A stretch of 11,688 nucleotides of DNA from an uncultured Oribacterium sp. (GCA_900772695.1 CAAGRO010000204.1:1-11688), one strand, 5' to 3'. Shown: positions 1 to 6,947, counted from the stretch's first letter. Numbers and translations: made by a program. The notes: generated from the letters alone by a model not told the origin.

Positions 1-80
1 CGGTGCCGGCCCTCCGGGGCCCTCGGCCTCAGCTGCTCCCGAAAATGTACATCTTAAGCGGATTTTAAAGAAGTTTAAAT

Positions 81-109
81 TTGTATATGAGATATGATTG
101 TGCTAAAAT
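81..109 (+). promoter_or_regulatory. Probable sigma-A promoter for rmlA
   Basis: A -35-like TTGTAT at 81-86 is followed by exactly 17 bases and then a -10 TAAAAT at 104-109. A TG at 101-102 gives an extended -10 (TGCTAAAAT). The expected start of transcription is about 116, which leaves an RNA leader of roughly 65 bases before rmlA. The segment is a strongly AT-rich island between GC-rich flanks. The -35 box is weak (three of six consensus bases), but the spacing and extended -10 make the promoter credible. Confidence 0.6.
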
Positions 110-130
110 CCACATAAGTATGTGAAGATA

Positions 131-161
131 CGGGGTTTCTGCGCCCATTTCCGCGGCCCCG
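131..161 (+). promoter_or_regulatory. Hairpin in the rmlA leader
   Basis: CGGGG at 131-135 can pair with CCCCG at 157-161, and GCG at 141-143 with CGC at 152-154. This forms a GC-rich stem-loop in the short leader between the promoter and the AGGAG ribosome binding site (171-175). No T-run follows, so it is not an intrinsic terminator. It may stabilise or modulate the message. Its function is unknown. Confidence 0.35.
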
Positions 162-180
162 CCCATCTAAAGGAGACATT

Positions 181-1089
181 ATGAAGGGAATTATTCTTGC
201 CGGTGGATCCGGTACGAGATTATATCCGCTGACCAAAGTAACCTCCAAGCAGTTACTTCCGATTTATGATAAGCCGATGATCTACTATCCGCTCAGCGTC
301 CTCATGAACGCCGGCATCCGCGACATCCTGCTTATTTCGACACCGAACGATACCCCGCGTTTCGAGGATCTGCTCGGTGACGGCAGCCAGTTCGGCATTA
401 ACTTACAGTATAAGGTACAGCCATCCCCGGATGGACTCGCACAGGCCTTCATCCTGGGCGCAGATTTTATCGGTGATGATTCTGTAGCGATGATTCTCGG
501 CGATAACATCTTCTCCGGCCACGGCTTTAAGAAGGCACTCCGTCAGGCCGCGGCGAAGGAATCTGGCGCGACCGTTTTCGGCTACTATGTTGACGATCCG
601 GAGCGTTTCGGTATCGTCGCCTTCGACGAGAACGGAAAGGCCATCTCCATCGAGGAGAAGCCGGAGCACCCGAAATCCAACTACTGTGTAACGGGTCTCT
701 ACTTCTATGATAACCGCGTCGTAGAGTACGCGAAGAATCTGAAGCCATCCGCACGTGGCGAGCTCGAGATCACCGACCTCAACCGCATCTACCTCGAGAA
801 CGGCGAGCTGGATGTGACACTGCTCGGACAGGGCTTCACCTGGCTCGACACCGGAACCCACGAGTCCCTCGTCGATGCGACGAACTTCGTCCGCACCATC
901 GAGACCCACGAGCATCGTAAGATCGCCTGCCTCGAGGAGATCGCGTATCTCAACGGCTGGATCGGCCGCGATAAGGTCGAGGAAGCCTACGAGATGTATA
1001 AAAAGAACGAGTACGGCAAGTACCTGAAGGATGTACTCGACGGCAAGTATGTCGATAAGATCACAGAGCAGAACGAGCTCGGTAAGTAA
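181..1089 (+). CDS. rmlA: Glucose-1-phosphate thymidylyltransferase (RmlA)
   Basis: This cytoplasmic enzyme transfers dTMP from dTTP to glucose-1-phosphate to make dTDP-glucose, the first step towards dTDP-L-rhamnose. The 302-residue protein is full length for the family. Visible motifs are the nucleotide-binding loop LAGGSGTRLYPLT (6-18), K23 in SKQLLPIYDKPM, GDN at 107-109, EEKP at 158-161, GELEITDLN at 193-201 and WLDTGTHESL at 221-230, where D223 is a likely metal ligand. The start is supported by AGGAG at 171-175, five bases upstream. The gene lies first after the promoter at 81-109, with rmlB 99 bases downstream. RmlA is typically feedback-inhibited by dTDP-rhamnose (family knowledge). 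Nothing in the sequence looks broken. dTDP-glucose could also feed other deoxysugars, but the rmlB and rmlD neighbours point to rhamnose. Confidence 0.96.
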   Translation: MKGIILAGGSGTRLYPLTKVTSKQLLPIYDKPMIYYPLSVLMNAGIRDILLISTPNDTPRFEDLLGDGSQFGINLQYKVQPSPDGLAQAFILGADFIGDDSVAMILGDNIFSGHGFKKALRQAAAKESGATVFGYYVDDPERFGIVAFDENGKAISIEEKPEHPKSNYCVTGLYFYDNRVVEYAKNLKPSARGELEITDLNRIYLENGELDVTLLGQGFTWLDTGTHESLVDATNFVRTIETHEHRKIACLEEIAYLNGWIGRDKVEEAYEMYKKNEYGKYLKDVLDGKYVDKITEQNELGK

Positions 1090-1121
1090 TTCCGGCTGAA
1101 AGGAAGCTCTGAAATCATCGA

Positions 1122-1172
1122 GGATCATAAACGGCCGTATCCGGCACGAAACGCCCGGGCAGCCGTTGATCC
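1122..1172 (+). promoter_or_regulatory. Stem-loop just upstream of the rmlB ribosome binding site
   Basis: GGATC at 1122-1126 pairs with GATCC at 1168-1172, and AACGGC at 1130-1135 with GCCGTT at 1162-1167. This makes an 11-base-pair stem with a three-base bulge on the left. A CCGG/CCGG helix (1141-1144 with 1155-1158) can form inside it. The stem ends one base before the AGGAAAGG ribosome binding site (1173-1180). No T-run follows, so it is not a terminator. A role in translation control or message processing is inference. Confidence 0.45.
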
Positions 1173-1188
1173 AGGAAAGGAATACACT

Positions 1189-2220
1189 ATGAAATATATC
1201 GTAACCGGTGGCGCCGGCTTTATCGGCGGCAACTTCATGCACTTCGCAGTCAACACCTATCCGGAGGATATGTGGATCTGTCTCGATGCCCTGACCTATG
1301 CAGGTAACCTCGAGACCCTCGCACCGCTCGAGGGCAAGCCGAACTACAAGTTCGTCAAGGGCGACATCGCCGACCGCGCGTTCATCTTTAAGCTCTTCGA
1401 GGAGGAGAAGCCGGATGTCATCATCAACTTCGCTGCGGAGTCTCACGTAGACCGTTCCGTGACGAACCCGGACATCTTCCTTCAGACGAACGTCGGCGGT
1501 ACCGTGACCCTGCTCGACGCCTGCAAGAAGTTCGGCATCCAGCGCTACCACCAGGTTTCTACCGATGAGGTATACGGCGACCTGCCACTGGACCGTCCGG
1601 ACCTCTTCTTCACCGAGGACAACAAGATCAAGGCATCTTCCCCGTACTCTGCATCGAAGGCAAGTGCAGATCTCTTCGTCATGGCGTACCACAGAACCTT
1701 CGGTCTCCCAGTGACGATCTCACGCTGCTCGAACAACTACGGCCCGTATCACTTCCCGGAGAAGCTGATCCCGCTCGTCATCTCCAGAGCGCTCAATGAT
1801 GAGAAGATCCCTGTATATGGCAACGGCGCAAACGTACGTGACTGGCTCTATGTCACGGATCACTGCAAGGCCATCGACCTGATCGTCCGGAAGGGTAAGC
1901 CAGGTGAGGTCTACAACATTGGCGGACACAACGAGCGTACGAACCTCGAGGTCGTGAAGACCATCCTGAAGGCGCTCGGCAAGCCGGAGTCGCTCATCGA
2001 GTATGTAAAGGACAGACCAGGCCACGATCTCCGCTATGCGATGGACCCGACGAAGATCGAGACCGAGCTCGGCTGGCAGCCGGAGTACACCTTCGATACC
2101 GGTATTCCTGTCACGATCGACTGGTATCTCAACAACAAGGAGTGGTGGGAGCACATCGTTTCCGGTGAGTACCAGAACTACTTCGAGAAGATGTATGTAC
2201 AGGGTAAGGGTCTTCAGTAA
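1189..2220 (+). CDS. rmlB: dTDP-glucose 4,6-dehydratase (RmlB)
   Basis: RmlB converts dTDP-glucose to dTDP-4-keto-6-deoxyglucose, using a tightly bound NAD+ that is recycled, in the cytoplasm. The 343-residue extended short-chain dehydrogenase is full length. Visible are the Rossmann loop TGGAGFIGGNF (6-16), FAAESHVDRS (81-90), and STDEVYG (124-130) carrying the T-D-E residues used for the dehydration step. The catalytic pair is Y153/K157 in YSASK. NNYGPYHFPEKLIP (182-195) and GNGANVRDWLYVTDH (211-225) are sugar-nucleotide-binding motifs typical of RmlB. The start follows AGGAAAGG (1173-1180) at eight bases. It is presumably co-transcribed with rmlA. An intrinsic terminator begins 12 bases after its stop codon, so transcription into rmlD may be limited. 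Confidence 0.96.
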   Translation: MKYIVTGGAGFIGGNFMHFAVNTYPEDMWICLDALTYAGNLETLAPLEGKPNYKFVKGDIADRAFIFKLFEEEKPDVIINFAAESHVDRSVTNPDIFLQTNVGGTVTLLDACKKFGIQRYHQVSTDEVYGDLPLDRPDLFFTEDNKIKASSPYSASKASADLFVMAYHRTFGLPVTISRCSNNYGPYHFPEKLIPLVISRALNDEKIPVYGNGANVRDWLYVTDHCKAIDLIVRKGKPGEVYNIGGHNERTNLEVVKTILKALGKPESLIEYVKDRPGHDLRYAMDPTKIETELGWQPEYTFDTGIPVTIDWYLNNKEWWEHIVSGEYQNYFEKMYVQGKGLQ

Positions 2221-2231
2221 ATAGCCGATTC

Positions 2232-2267
2232 ATCCCTCGCATGTATATGTGAGGGATTCACTTTTTT
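2232..2267 (+). terminator. Rho-independent terminator between rmlB and rmlD
   Basis: The arms 2232-2242 (ATCCCTCGCAT) and 2247-2257 (ATGTGAGGGAT) form an 11-base-pair stem with one G-U pair and a four-base loop. Four bases later comes a run of six T (2262-2267). It lies 12 bases after the rmlB stop codon. The short gap before the T-run may make it leaky. If it works, rmlAB and rmlD are expressed at different levels, or rmlD needs read-through or its own promoter. I saw no convincing promoter between it and rmlD. Confidence 0.75.
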
Positions 2268-2291
2268 AAAGGCTGAAAATAGAACACGTAC

Positions 2292-2374
2292 ATGCCATAG
2301 CGACCGCGCGCAGGCGGTGCCTGCCATAGCACCGTCAGTGTGTGGAGTGGGCAGCCTGCAGATGGCGATGGCAT
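2292..2374 (+). promoter_or_regulatory. Structured leader before rmlD with a direct repeat and alternative hairpins
   Basis: TGCCATAGC occurs twice, at 2293-2301 and 2322-2330, each followed by (G)ACCG. The complementary ATGGC also occurs twice, in tandem at 2362-2366 and 2368-2372. ATGCCAT (2292-2298) pairs with ATGGCAT (2368-2374) to close the region. Inside it, two hairpins exclude each other: GCAGGC/GCCTGC (2310-2315 with 2319-2324) and GGCGGTGC/GCACCGTC (2313-2320 with 2329-2336). The closing stem ends a few bases before the AAAGAGG ribosome binding site (2378-2384). The pairings are directly visible. That they switch gene expression is inference. Confidence 0.4.
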
Positions 2375-2390
2375 ACGAAAGAGGTTTTTT

Positions 2391-3314
2391 ATGAAGGTAT
2401 TTGTAACAGGTGTCAATGGTCAGCTCGGTCACGATGTGATGAACGAACTCGCGAAGCGCGGCTACGAGGGTGTCGGCACGGACATCCAGCCGGTGTACAG
2501 CGGTGTGATGGATGATTCGGCGGTGACCCGTATGCCGTATGTGCAGATGGATATCACGAATCGTGCGCAGGTCTCCTCCATCATCCGTGAGCTTCATCCG
2601 GACGTCATCGTGCACTGTGCGGCCTGGACTGCGGTCGATGCCGCAGAGGATGAGGCGAACCGTCCGAAGGTAAAGGCGATCAATGTCGACGGCGTGCAGA
2701 ACATCGCGGATGCTGCGAAGCTCGTGGATGCGAAGATGATCTATATCTCCACCGATTATGTCTTCGACGGTCAGGGCGAGACCCCGTGGCAGCCGGACTG
2801 CAAGGATTACGCGCCGCTCAACTACTATGGTGAGACGAAGCTCGGCGGTGAGCAGGCCGTCGCGCGGACTCTCGAGAAGTATTTCATCGTCCGCATCGCC
2901 TGGGTCTTCGGCCTCAACGGAAAGAACTTCATCAAGACCATGCTGAACGTCGGAAAGACCCACGATACCGTACGTGTGGTCAATGATCAGATCGGTACAC
3001 CGACCTATACGCTCGACCTCGCGCGACTGCTCGTGGACATGCTTGAGACGGAGAAGTACGGCTACTACCATGCGACCAACGAGGGCGGTTACATCAGCTG
3101 GTATGATTTCACGAAGGAAATCTACCGTCAGGCCGGCTATACCACGAAGGTCGTGCCGGTGACCAGTGCCGAGTACGGTGCGAGTGTAGCGGCTCGTCCG
3201 TTCAACTCCCGCCTCGATAAGTCGAAGCTCCGTGAGGCCGGATTCACACCGCTCCCGACCTGGCAGGATGCGGTCAGCCGCTATCTCGAGGCGCTGAAAA
3301 ACAGCGAAGCATAA
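2391..3314 (+). CDS. rmlD: dTDP-4-dehydrorhamnose reductase (RmlD)
   Basis: RmlD catalyses the last step of dTDP-L-rhamnose synthesis, the NAD(P)H-dependent reduction of dTDP-4-keto-rhamnose, in the cytoplasm. The 307-residue extended short-chain dehydrogenase is full length. It shows the Rossmann glycines G7, G10 and G13 (TGVNGQLG), CAAWTAVDAAE (76-86), STDYVFDG (120-126 region) and the catalytic Y146/K150 of YGETK. I chose the ATG at 2391 because AAAGAGG (2378-2384) lies six bases upstream and the protein then begins directly at the first Rossmann strand. An in-frame GTG at 2340 would add 17 residues with no family counterpart and lies inside the structured leader. RmlC, which makes this enzyme's substrate, is not in the window. 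The gene follows a terminator and leader, so it may be regulated apart from rmlAB. Confidence 0.93.
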   Translation: MKVFVTGVNGQLGHDVMNELAKRGYEGVGTDIQPVYSGVMDDSAVTRMPYVQMDITNRAQVSSIIRELHPDVIVHCAAWTAVDAAEDEANRPKVKAINVDGVQNIADAAKLVDAKMIYISTDYVFDGQGETPWQPDCKDYAPLNYYGETKLGGEQAVARTLEKYFIVRIAWVFGLNGKNFIKTMLNVGKTHDTVRVVNDQIGTPTYTLDLARLLVDMLETEKYGYYHATNEGGYISWYDFTKEIYRQAGYTTKVVPVTSAEYGASVAARPFNSRLDKSKLREAGFTPLPTWQDAVSRYLEALKNSEA

Positions 3315-3328
3315 GGAGACAGGCGGAG

Positions 3329-3370
3329 GCATGGTGCCGTAGACGCGCGAAGCGCAGGACGGCATTGTGC
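3329..3370 (+). promoter_or_regulatory. Hairpin between rmlD and glmM
   Basis: TGCCGT (3335-3340) pairs with ACGGCA (3359-3364). The stem extends outward through G-U pairs to 3329/3370. Inside it, GCGC (3345-3348) and GCGC (3352-3355) close a three-base GAA loop. No T-run follows, so this is not a typical terminator. It lies about 50 bases ahead of the glmM ribosome binding site. A role in message processing or stability is possible but unproven. Confidence 0.4.
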
Positions 3371-3431
3371 AGGTTGACAGCGTATAAAAACATCGAAGCA
3401 GCGAGATTTATTTCAGCAGAAGGAGAAAACA

Positions 3432-4796
3432 ATGGGAAAATATTTTGGAACCGATGGTTACCGTGGTGAGGCCAATGTCAATCTGACGGCCGACAGTGCC
3501 TTCCGTGTGGGCAAGTTCCTCGGATGGTACTATGGACAGCAGAAGAAAAACGGCGAGCACTGCCGCATCGTCATCGGTAAGGATACGAGACGTTCCAGCT
3601 ATATGTTTGAGTATGCGATCGCCGCAGGTATCACGGCGACCGGTGCAGATGCCTACCTTCTGCATGTGACGACAACTCCGTCTGTCGCTTATGTCGCACG
3701 CTCGGAGGACTTCGACTGTGGCGTGATGATCTCCGCCTCCCATAATCCGTACTATGATAACGGTATCAAGGTCATCAATGGAAACGGCGAGAAGCTCGGC
3801 GATGATGTCATAAAGGAAATCGAGGATTACCTCGACGGTGTAACCCCGGAGGTGCCGCTCGCAACCCGTGCGGATATCGGACGCACCATCGATTTCGCGG
3901 CGGGCCGTAACCGCTACATCGGTTACCTCATCTCGCTGGCGACCCGCAGCTTCAAGGGAAAGAAGGTCGCGCTCGACTGCTCGAACGGCTCCGCATCTTC
4001 GGTTGCAAAGTCCGTCTTCGACGCCCTCGGCGCCGATACCCATGTGATTCACAACGAGCCGAACGGAACCAACATCAACGACAAGTGCGGATCGACCCAT
4101 ATCGAGTCTCTCCAGAAGTTTGTCGTGGAGCAGGGCTGTGATGTCGGCTTCGCCTACGATGGTGATGCGGATCGCTGCCTCGCGGTCGATGAGGATGGTC
4201 GTGTTGTGAACGGCGACCAGATCATGTATGTCTGTGGCCGCTACATGAAGGAGCAGGGACAGCTGCAGGATAACACCATCGTAACCACCGTCATGTCAAA
4301 CTTCGGACTCTATAAGGCCCTCGATGAGGTCGGCATCCGGTATGAGAAGACGAAGGTCGGCGACCGTTTCGTCTATGAGAACATGTCACAGAACGGCTTC
4401 GCCCTCGGCGGAGAGCAGTCCGGACATATCATCTTCCTGCGTCATGCGACGACCGGTGATGGTATCCTGACCTCCATCAAGGTGATGGAGACGATGCTTT
4501 CGAAGAAGCAGTCCCTGAAGCAGCTGGCGGCTCCATTTGTCGTTTTCCCGCAGGTGCTGAAGAACGTGCGCGTCCTCGACAAGGAGACGGCACAGAATAA
4601 CCCGGCGGTGCAGAAGGCCGTACAGGAGGTGACCGAGGCCCTCGGAAACGATGGTCGTATCCTTCTCCGTGCATCCGGCACCGAGCCACTCGTACGTGTC
4701 ATGGTGGAGGCAGACACACAGGAGAAGTGTGAGCGTTATGTCGATCAGGTTATCGCAGTTATGAACAAAGAGGGACTGGTCCTCACTGTTCAGTAA
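3432..4796 (+). CDS. glmM: Phosphoglucosamine mutase (GlmM type)
   Basis: GlmM interconverts glucosamine-6-phosphate and glucosamine-1-phosphate, feeding UDP-GlcNAc for peptidoglycan and surface glycans. The 454-residue alpha-D-phosphohexomutase is full length. Motifs in order are the N-terminal FGTDGYRG (5-12), the phosphoserine loop ISASHNP (100-106) with likely catalytic S103, the Mg-binding DGDADR (243-248), the sugar-binding GGEQSGHI (326-333), and the phosphate-binding RASGTEP (413-419). FGTDGxRG and GGEQSGH favour GlmM over phosphomannomutase or phosphoglucomutase, although paralogues with those activities exist. The start has a strong AGAAGGAG site (about 3419-3426) five bases upstream. 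The gene sits 117 bases after rmlD, consistent with a sugar-precursor block. No terminator is visible after it. Confidence 0.88.
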   Translation: MGKYFGTDGYRGEANVNLTADSAFRVGKFLGWYYGQQKKNGEHCRIVIGKDTRRSSYMFEYAIAAGITATGADAYLLHVTTTPSVAYVARSEDFDCGVMISASHNPYYDNGIKVINGNGEKLGDDVIKEIEDYLDGVTPEVPLATRADIGRTIDFAAGRNRYIGYLISLATRSFKGKKVALDCSNGSASSVAKSVFDALGADTHVIHNEPNGTNINDKCGSTHIESLQKFVVEQGCDVGFAYDGDADRCLAVDEDGRVVNGDQIMYVCGRYMKEQGQLQDNTIVTTVMSNFGLYKALDEVGIRYEKTKVGDRFVYENMSQNGFALGGEQSGHIIFLRHATTGDGILTSIKVMETMLSKKQSLKQLAAPFVVFPQVLKNVRVLDKETAQNNPAVQKAVQEVTEALGNDGRILLRASGTEPLVRVMVEADTQEKCERYVDQVIAVMNKEGLVLTVQ

Positions 4797-4807
4797 CGCT
4801 ATAATGT

Positions 4808-4836
4808 TTAATTATACCGATATGCCTGCGTATAAC
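4808..4836 (+). promoter_or_regulatory. Weak candidate promoter for leuA
   Basis: The 105-base glmM-leuA gap is AT-rich. TTAATT (4808-4813) and TATAAC (4831-4836) are 17 bases apart and would start transcription near 4843. Other -10-like boxes in the gap are TATAAT at 4800-4805, which has no good -35, and CATAAT at 4863-4868. A six-base-pair stem TATGCC/GGCATA (4821-4826 with 4842-4847) overlaps the candidate. There is no room for a full T-box leader. Which box is used, if any, cannot be decided by eye. Confidence 0.25.
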
Positions 4837-4901
4837 CATGTGGCATAGATGATAGAGCAAGACATAATAGAGAAGACTTTCAAGGAAAGGAAGCTGCAGC
4901 T

Positions 4902-6653
4902 ATGTTAAATTACAAGCGTTACAGACGTTTTCCGGCGTTCAGATATCCGGAAAGAACCTGGATGGATAAGGAAATCACGGAGGCACCGATCTGGTGCTCC
5001 GTCGATCTACGTGATGGTAACCAGGCACTGGTGGATCCGATGAGCGTAGAGGAGAAGATCGAGTTTTTCCAGATGCTTGTAAAGCTGGGCTTCAAGGAAA
5101 TCGAGGTGGGCTTCCCTGCAGCATCCCAGATCGAGTATGACTTCCTGCGTCAGCTGATCGAGCGGAAGATGATCCCGGATGATGTGACCGTACAGGTGCT
5201 GGTGCAGTGCCGTGCGGAGCAGCTCGAGCGTACCTTCGACTGTCTCGCGGGTCTTAAGCAGGCCATCGTGCACATCTATAACTCCACCTCCGTCCTTCAG
5301 AGAGATGTGGTCTTCCATAAGAGTAAGGAAGAAATCATTGACATCGCCCTGACCGGTACTCAGCTCGTAAAGAAGTATGCCGCCGGCTTCCCGGGCCATA
5401 TCCGCCTCGAGTATTCACCGGAGTCCTTCACAGGCACCGAGATGGATTACGCGGCGGACATCTGTAACGCCGTGCTCGACGCATGGGAGTGCGGTGAGGG
5501 TCGTGAGGTCATCATCAACCTGCCGTCGACTGTGGAGATGAATACGCCGAATGTTTACGCCGATCAGATCGAGTACATGTCGAAGCAGCTCAAGTACCGT
5601 GAGCATGTAATTCTGTCCGTGCACCCGCACAACGATCGTGGTGAGGGTGTTGCGTCCACAGAGCTCGCCCTGCTCGCCGGTGCAGACCGTGTCGAGGGTA
5701 CGCTTTTCGGAAACGGTGAGCGTACGGGCAATGTTGACATCCTGACGCTGGCCTATAACATGTTCTCCCAGGGCGTGGATCCGAAGCTCGAGCTCGAGGA
5801 TATCAACAGCATCAAGGAAGTCTATGAGCGCTGCACGAAGATGACGATTCCGCCGAGACAGCCGTATGCCGGTGCGCTGGTATTTACAGCCTTCTCCGGT
5901 TCGCACCAGGATGCCATCAACAAGGGCGTACAGGCGATGAACGAGCGTCAGAGCACGATCTGGGAGGTTCCGTACCTGCCGATCGATCCGGCCGACATCG
6001 GTCGAAAGTACGAGCCGATCGTCCGCATCAACAGCCAGTCCGGCAAGGGCGGCGTCGCCTTCGTCATGGATGCGCAGTTCGGCTACAAGCTGCCGAAGGG
6101 CATGCAGCGTGAGTTCGCGGATTATATCCAGGCTCTGTCGGAGCAGGAGGGCGAGGTGTCACCACAGGAAATCTACGATATCTTCCAGGCAGAGTACGTC
6201 GAGACGAAGGAGCCGATCCACTTCAAGAACATCCGTACCACCGATACCGAGAACGGAGACGATACCTATACCACGATGGCCCATGTGACCTACCTAAATC
6301 ATGGCAGCATGGAGCACTTCGATGGCGTCGGCAACGGACCGATCGATGCGGTGATCTCGGGTCTCGCCGAGGAGCTGAAGATCAACATCAAGGTTCTCGA
6401 TTACCAGGAGCATGCGCTCGGTACCGGTTCGAATGTAAAGGCGGTATCCTATATTCACCTGCTGGATGTGGACAGCGGCAAGACGAGCTATGGTGTCGGC
6501 TTAAGCTCCAACATCACACGTTCCTCGATCCGTGCTCTCTTCAGTGCGGTGAACCGCATGTTCTACCCGGAGGAAGCAGAGGCGGCCGGAAAGAAGCGTG
6601 TCGAGCAGAAGAAGGCCGGACAGAATCCGCGGGATCTTTTCGGAAATTCATAA
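4902..6653 (+). CDS. leuA: 2-isopropylmalate synthase (LeuA, long form)
   Basis: LeuA condenses acetyl-CoA with 2-ketoisovalerate to 2-isopropylmalate, the committed step of leucine synthesis in the cytoplasm. The 583-residue protein matches the long LeuA form rather than the shorter (about 520-residue) E. coli type. The TIM-barrel part shows the catalytic and metal-binding DLRDGNQ (35-41), HPHNDRGEGVAS (241-252), GNGERTGNVD (270-279) and FSGSHQDAINKG (331-342). The C-terminal leucine-sensing domain shows GVGNGPIDA (475-483), GTGSNVKAVSYIHL (507-520) and GVGLSSNITRSSIRAL (531-546). It is intact, so leucine feedback is expected. AAGGAAAGGAAG (4882-4892) precedes the ATG. The setting is odd, since no other leucine gene is nearby and both flanks are sugar genes. 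A large terminator-like palindrome closes it. Confidence 0.95.
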   Translation: MLNYKRYRRFPAFRYPERTWMDKEITEAPIWCSVDLRDGNQALVDPMSVEEKIEFFQMLVKLGFKEIEVGFPAASQIEYDFLRQLIERKMIPDDVTVQVLVQCRAEQLERTFDCLAGLKQAIVHIYNSTSVLQRDVVFHKSKEEIIDIALTGTQLVKKYAAGFPGHIRLEYSPESFTGTEMDYAADICNAVLDAWECGEGREVIINLPSTVEMNTPNVYADQIEYMSKQLKYREHVILSVHPHNDRGEGVASTELALLAGADRVEGTLFGNGERTGNVDILTLAYNMFSQGVDPKLELEDINSIKEVYERCTKMTIPPRQPYAGALVFTAFSGSHQDAINKGVQAMNERQSTIWEVPYLPIDPADIGRKYEPIVRINSQSGKGGVAFVMDAQFGYKLPKGMQREFADYIQALSEQEGEVSPQEIYDIFQAEYVETKEPIHFKNIRTTDTENGDDTYTTMAHVTYLNHGSMEHFDGVGNGPIDAVISGLAEELKINIKVLDYQEHALGTGSNVKAVSYIHLLDVDSGKTSYGVGLSSNITRSSIRALFSAVNRMFYPEEAEAAGKKRVEQKKAGQNPRDLFGNS

Positions 6654-6674
6654 CGGACGGACGTTTCAGAAGGG

Positions 6675-6896
6675 AGCCCGGAGGGCTGCCGTCAGAGGCC
6701 AGTACTACGAGAACGGAAAAATATAAAACAGACCCCCTAAGAACCAGTAGGCCCTCCGCAAACGACTGAGTTTTCTTTATGAAAACTCAGTGTTGCGGAG
6801 GGTGCTAAGGAAAAATTACTCCAACTGGTTCTAAGGGGGTCTGTTTTTACTTTTCACGTTCTCTTCGTGTGTCCTCTGACGGCAGTCCTCCGGGCT
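6675..6896. repeat. 222-base nested imperfect palindrome in the leuA-GT8 gap
   Basis: The 333-base gap after leuA is dominated by concentric inverted repeats. The outer arms are 6675-6698 and 6873-6896, 24 base pairs with one G-U. Next come short helices 6709-6715/6857-6863 and 6716-6720/6851-6855. The middle arms are 6725-6748 and 6824-6847, 24 positions with one A-A mismatch. The inner helices are 6752-6761/6793-6802 and 6765-6775/6781-6791, with a five-base loop at 6776-6780. About 80 base pairs can form in one elongated structure. No open frame of note lies within it. Possible explanations are a compound bidirectional terminator, a MITE inserted in the loop of an older hairpin, or a structured RNA. 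No clear target-site duplication flanks the outer arms. Confidence 0.85.
6725..6848 (+). terminator. Bidirectional intrinsic terminator core after leuA
   Basis: The middle arms of the large palindrome begin with AAAACAGACCCCC and end with GGGGGTCTGTTTTT, an A-tract/GC stem/T-tract arrangement. The T-run is at 6844-6848. Read on the other strand, the A-rich left edge also gives a T-run. It is far longer than an ordinary terminator because a second hairpin (6751-6803) fills its loop, along with about 20 further unpaired bases. It starts 72 bases after the leuA stop codon and probably ends the leuA transcript. Confidence 0.65.
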
Positions 6897-6918
6897 TGCT
6901 TACTTGAATGAAAGCCTC

Positions 6919-6947
6919 TTCTTTATTATGTAAAACTACGTTATAAT
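6919..6947 (+). promoter_or_regulatory. Probable promoter for the glycosyltransferase operon
   Basis: A perfect -10 box TATAAT at 6942-6947 has TTCTTT at 6919-6924, 17 bases upstream, as a poor -35. The surroundings are strongly AT-rich and lie directly after the terminator palindrome. The predicted start is near 6954, which puts the AGAAAGG ribosome binding site (6972-6978) and the ATG at 6987 in a short leader. The weak -35 may mean an activator is needed. Confidence 0.5.

Noticed and set aside
1..94. Possible C-terminal tail of an upstream gene
   Set aside because: Two or three frames stay open for 18-31 codons from the window edge, none with a recognisable motif. One would run into the rmlA promoter. 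It cannot be decided.
403..1692. Very long open frame on the minus strand (429 codons), and similar ones at 2214-3365, 7777-8820 and 10117-11208
   Set aside because: Each lies antisense to well-recognised genes, has no recognisable motif, and is explained by GC-ending codons that leave few stops on the opposite strand.
2340..2390. Upstream GTG start that would extend RmlD by 17 residues
   Set aside because: The extension overlaps the structured leader, lacks family similarity, and a good ribosome site serves the ATG at 2391.
3374..3410. Perfect TTGACA at 3374-3379 as a glmM promoter
   Set aside because: TATAAA at 3383 is only three bases away and GATTTA at 3405 is 25 bases away. No -10 box has usable spacing.
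4797..4901. T-box or leucine attenuator ahead of leuA
   Set aside because: The gap is only 105 bases, with one six-base-pair stem, no leucine-rich leader peptide seen and no antiterminator/terminator pair.
6675..6896. Retron msr-msd RNA or CRISPR-related element
   Set aside because: There is no reverse transcriptase, Cas gene or repeat-spacer pattern nearby. Nested palindromes alone do not support either.
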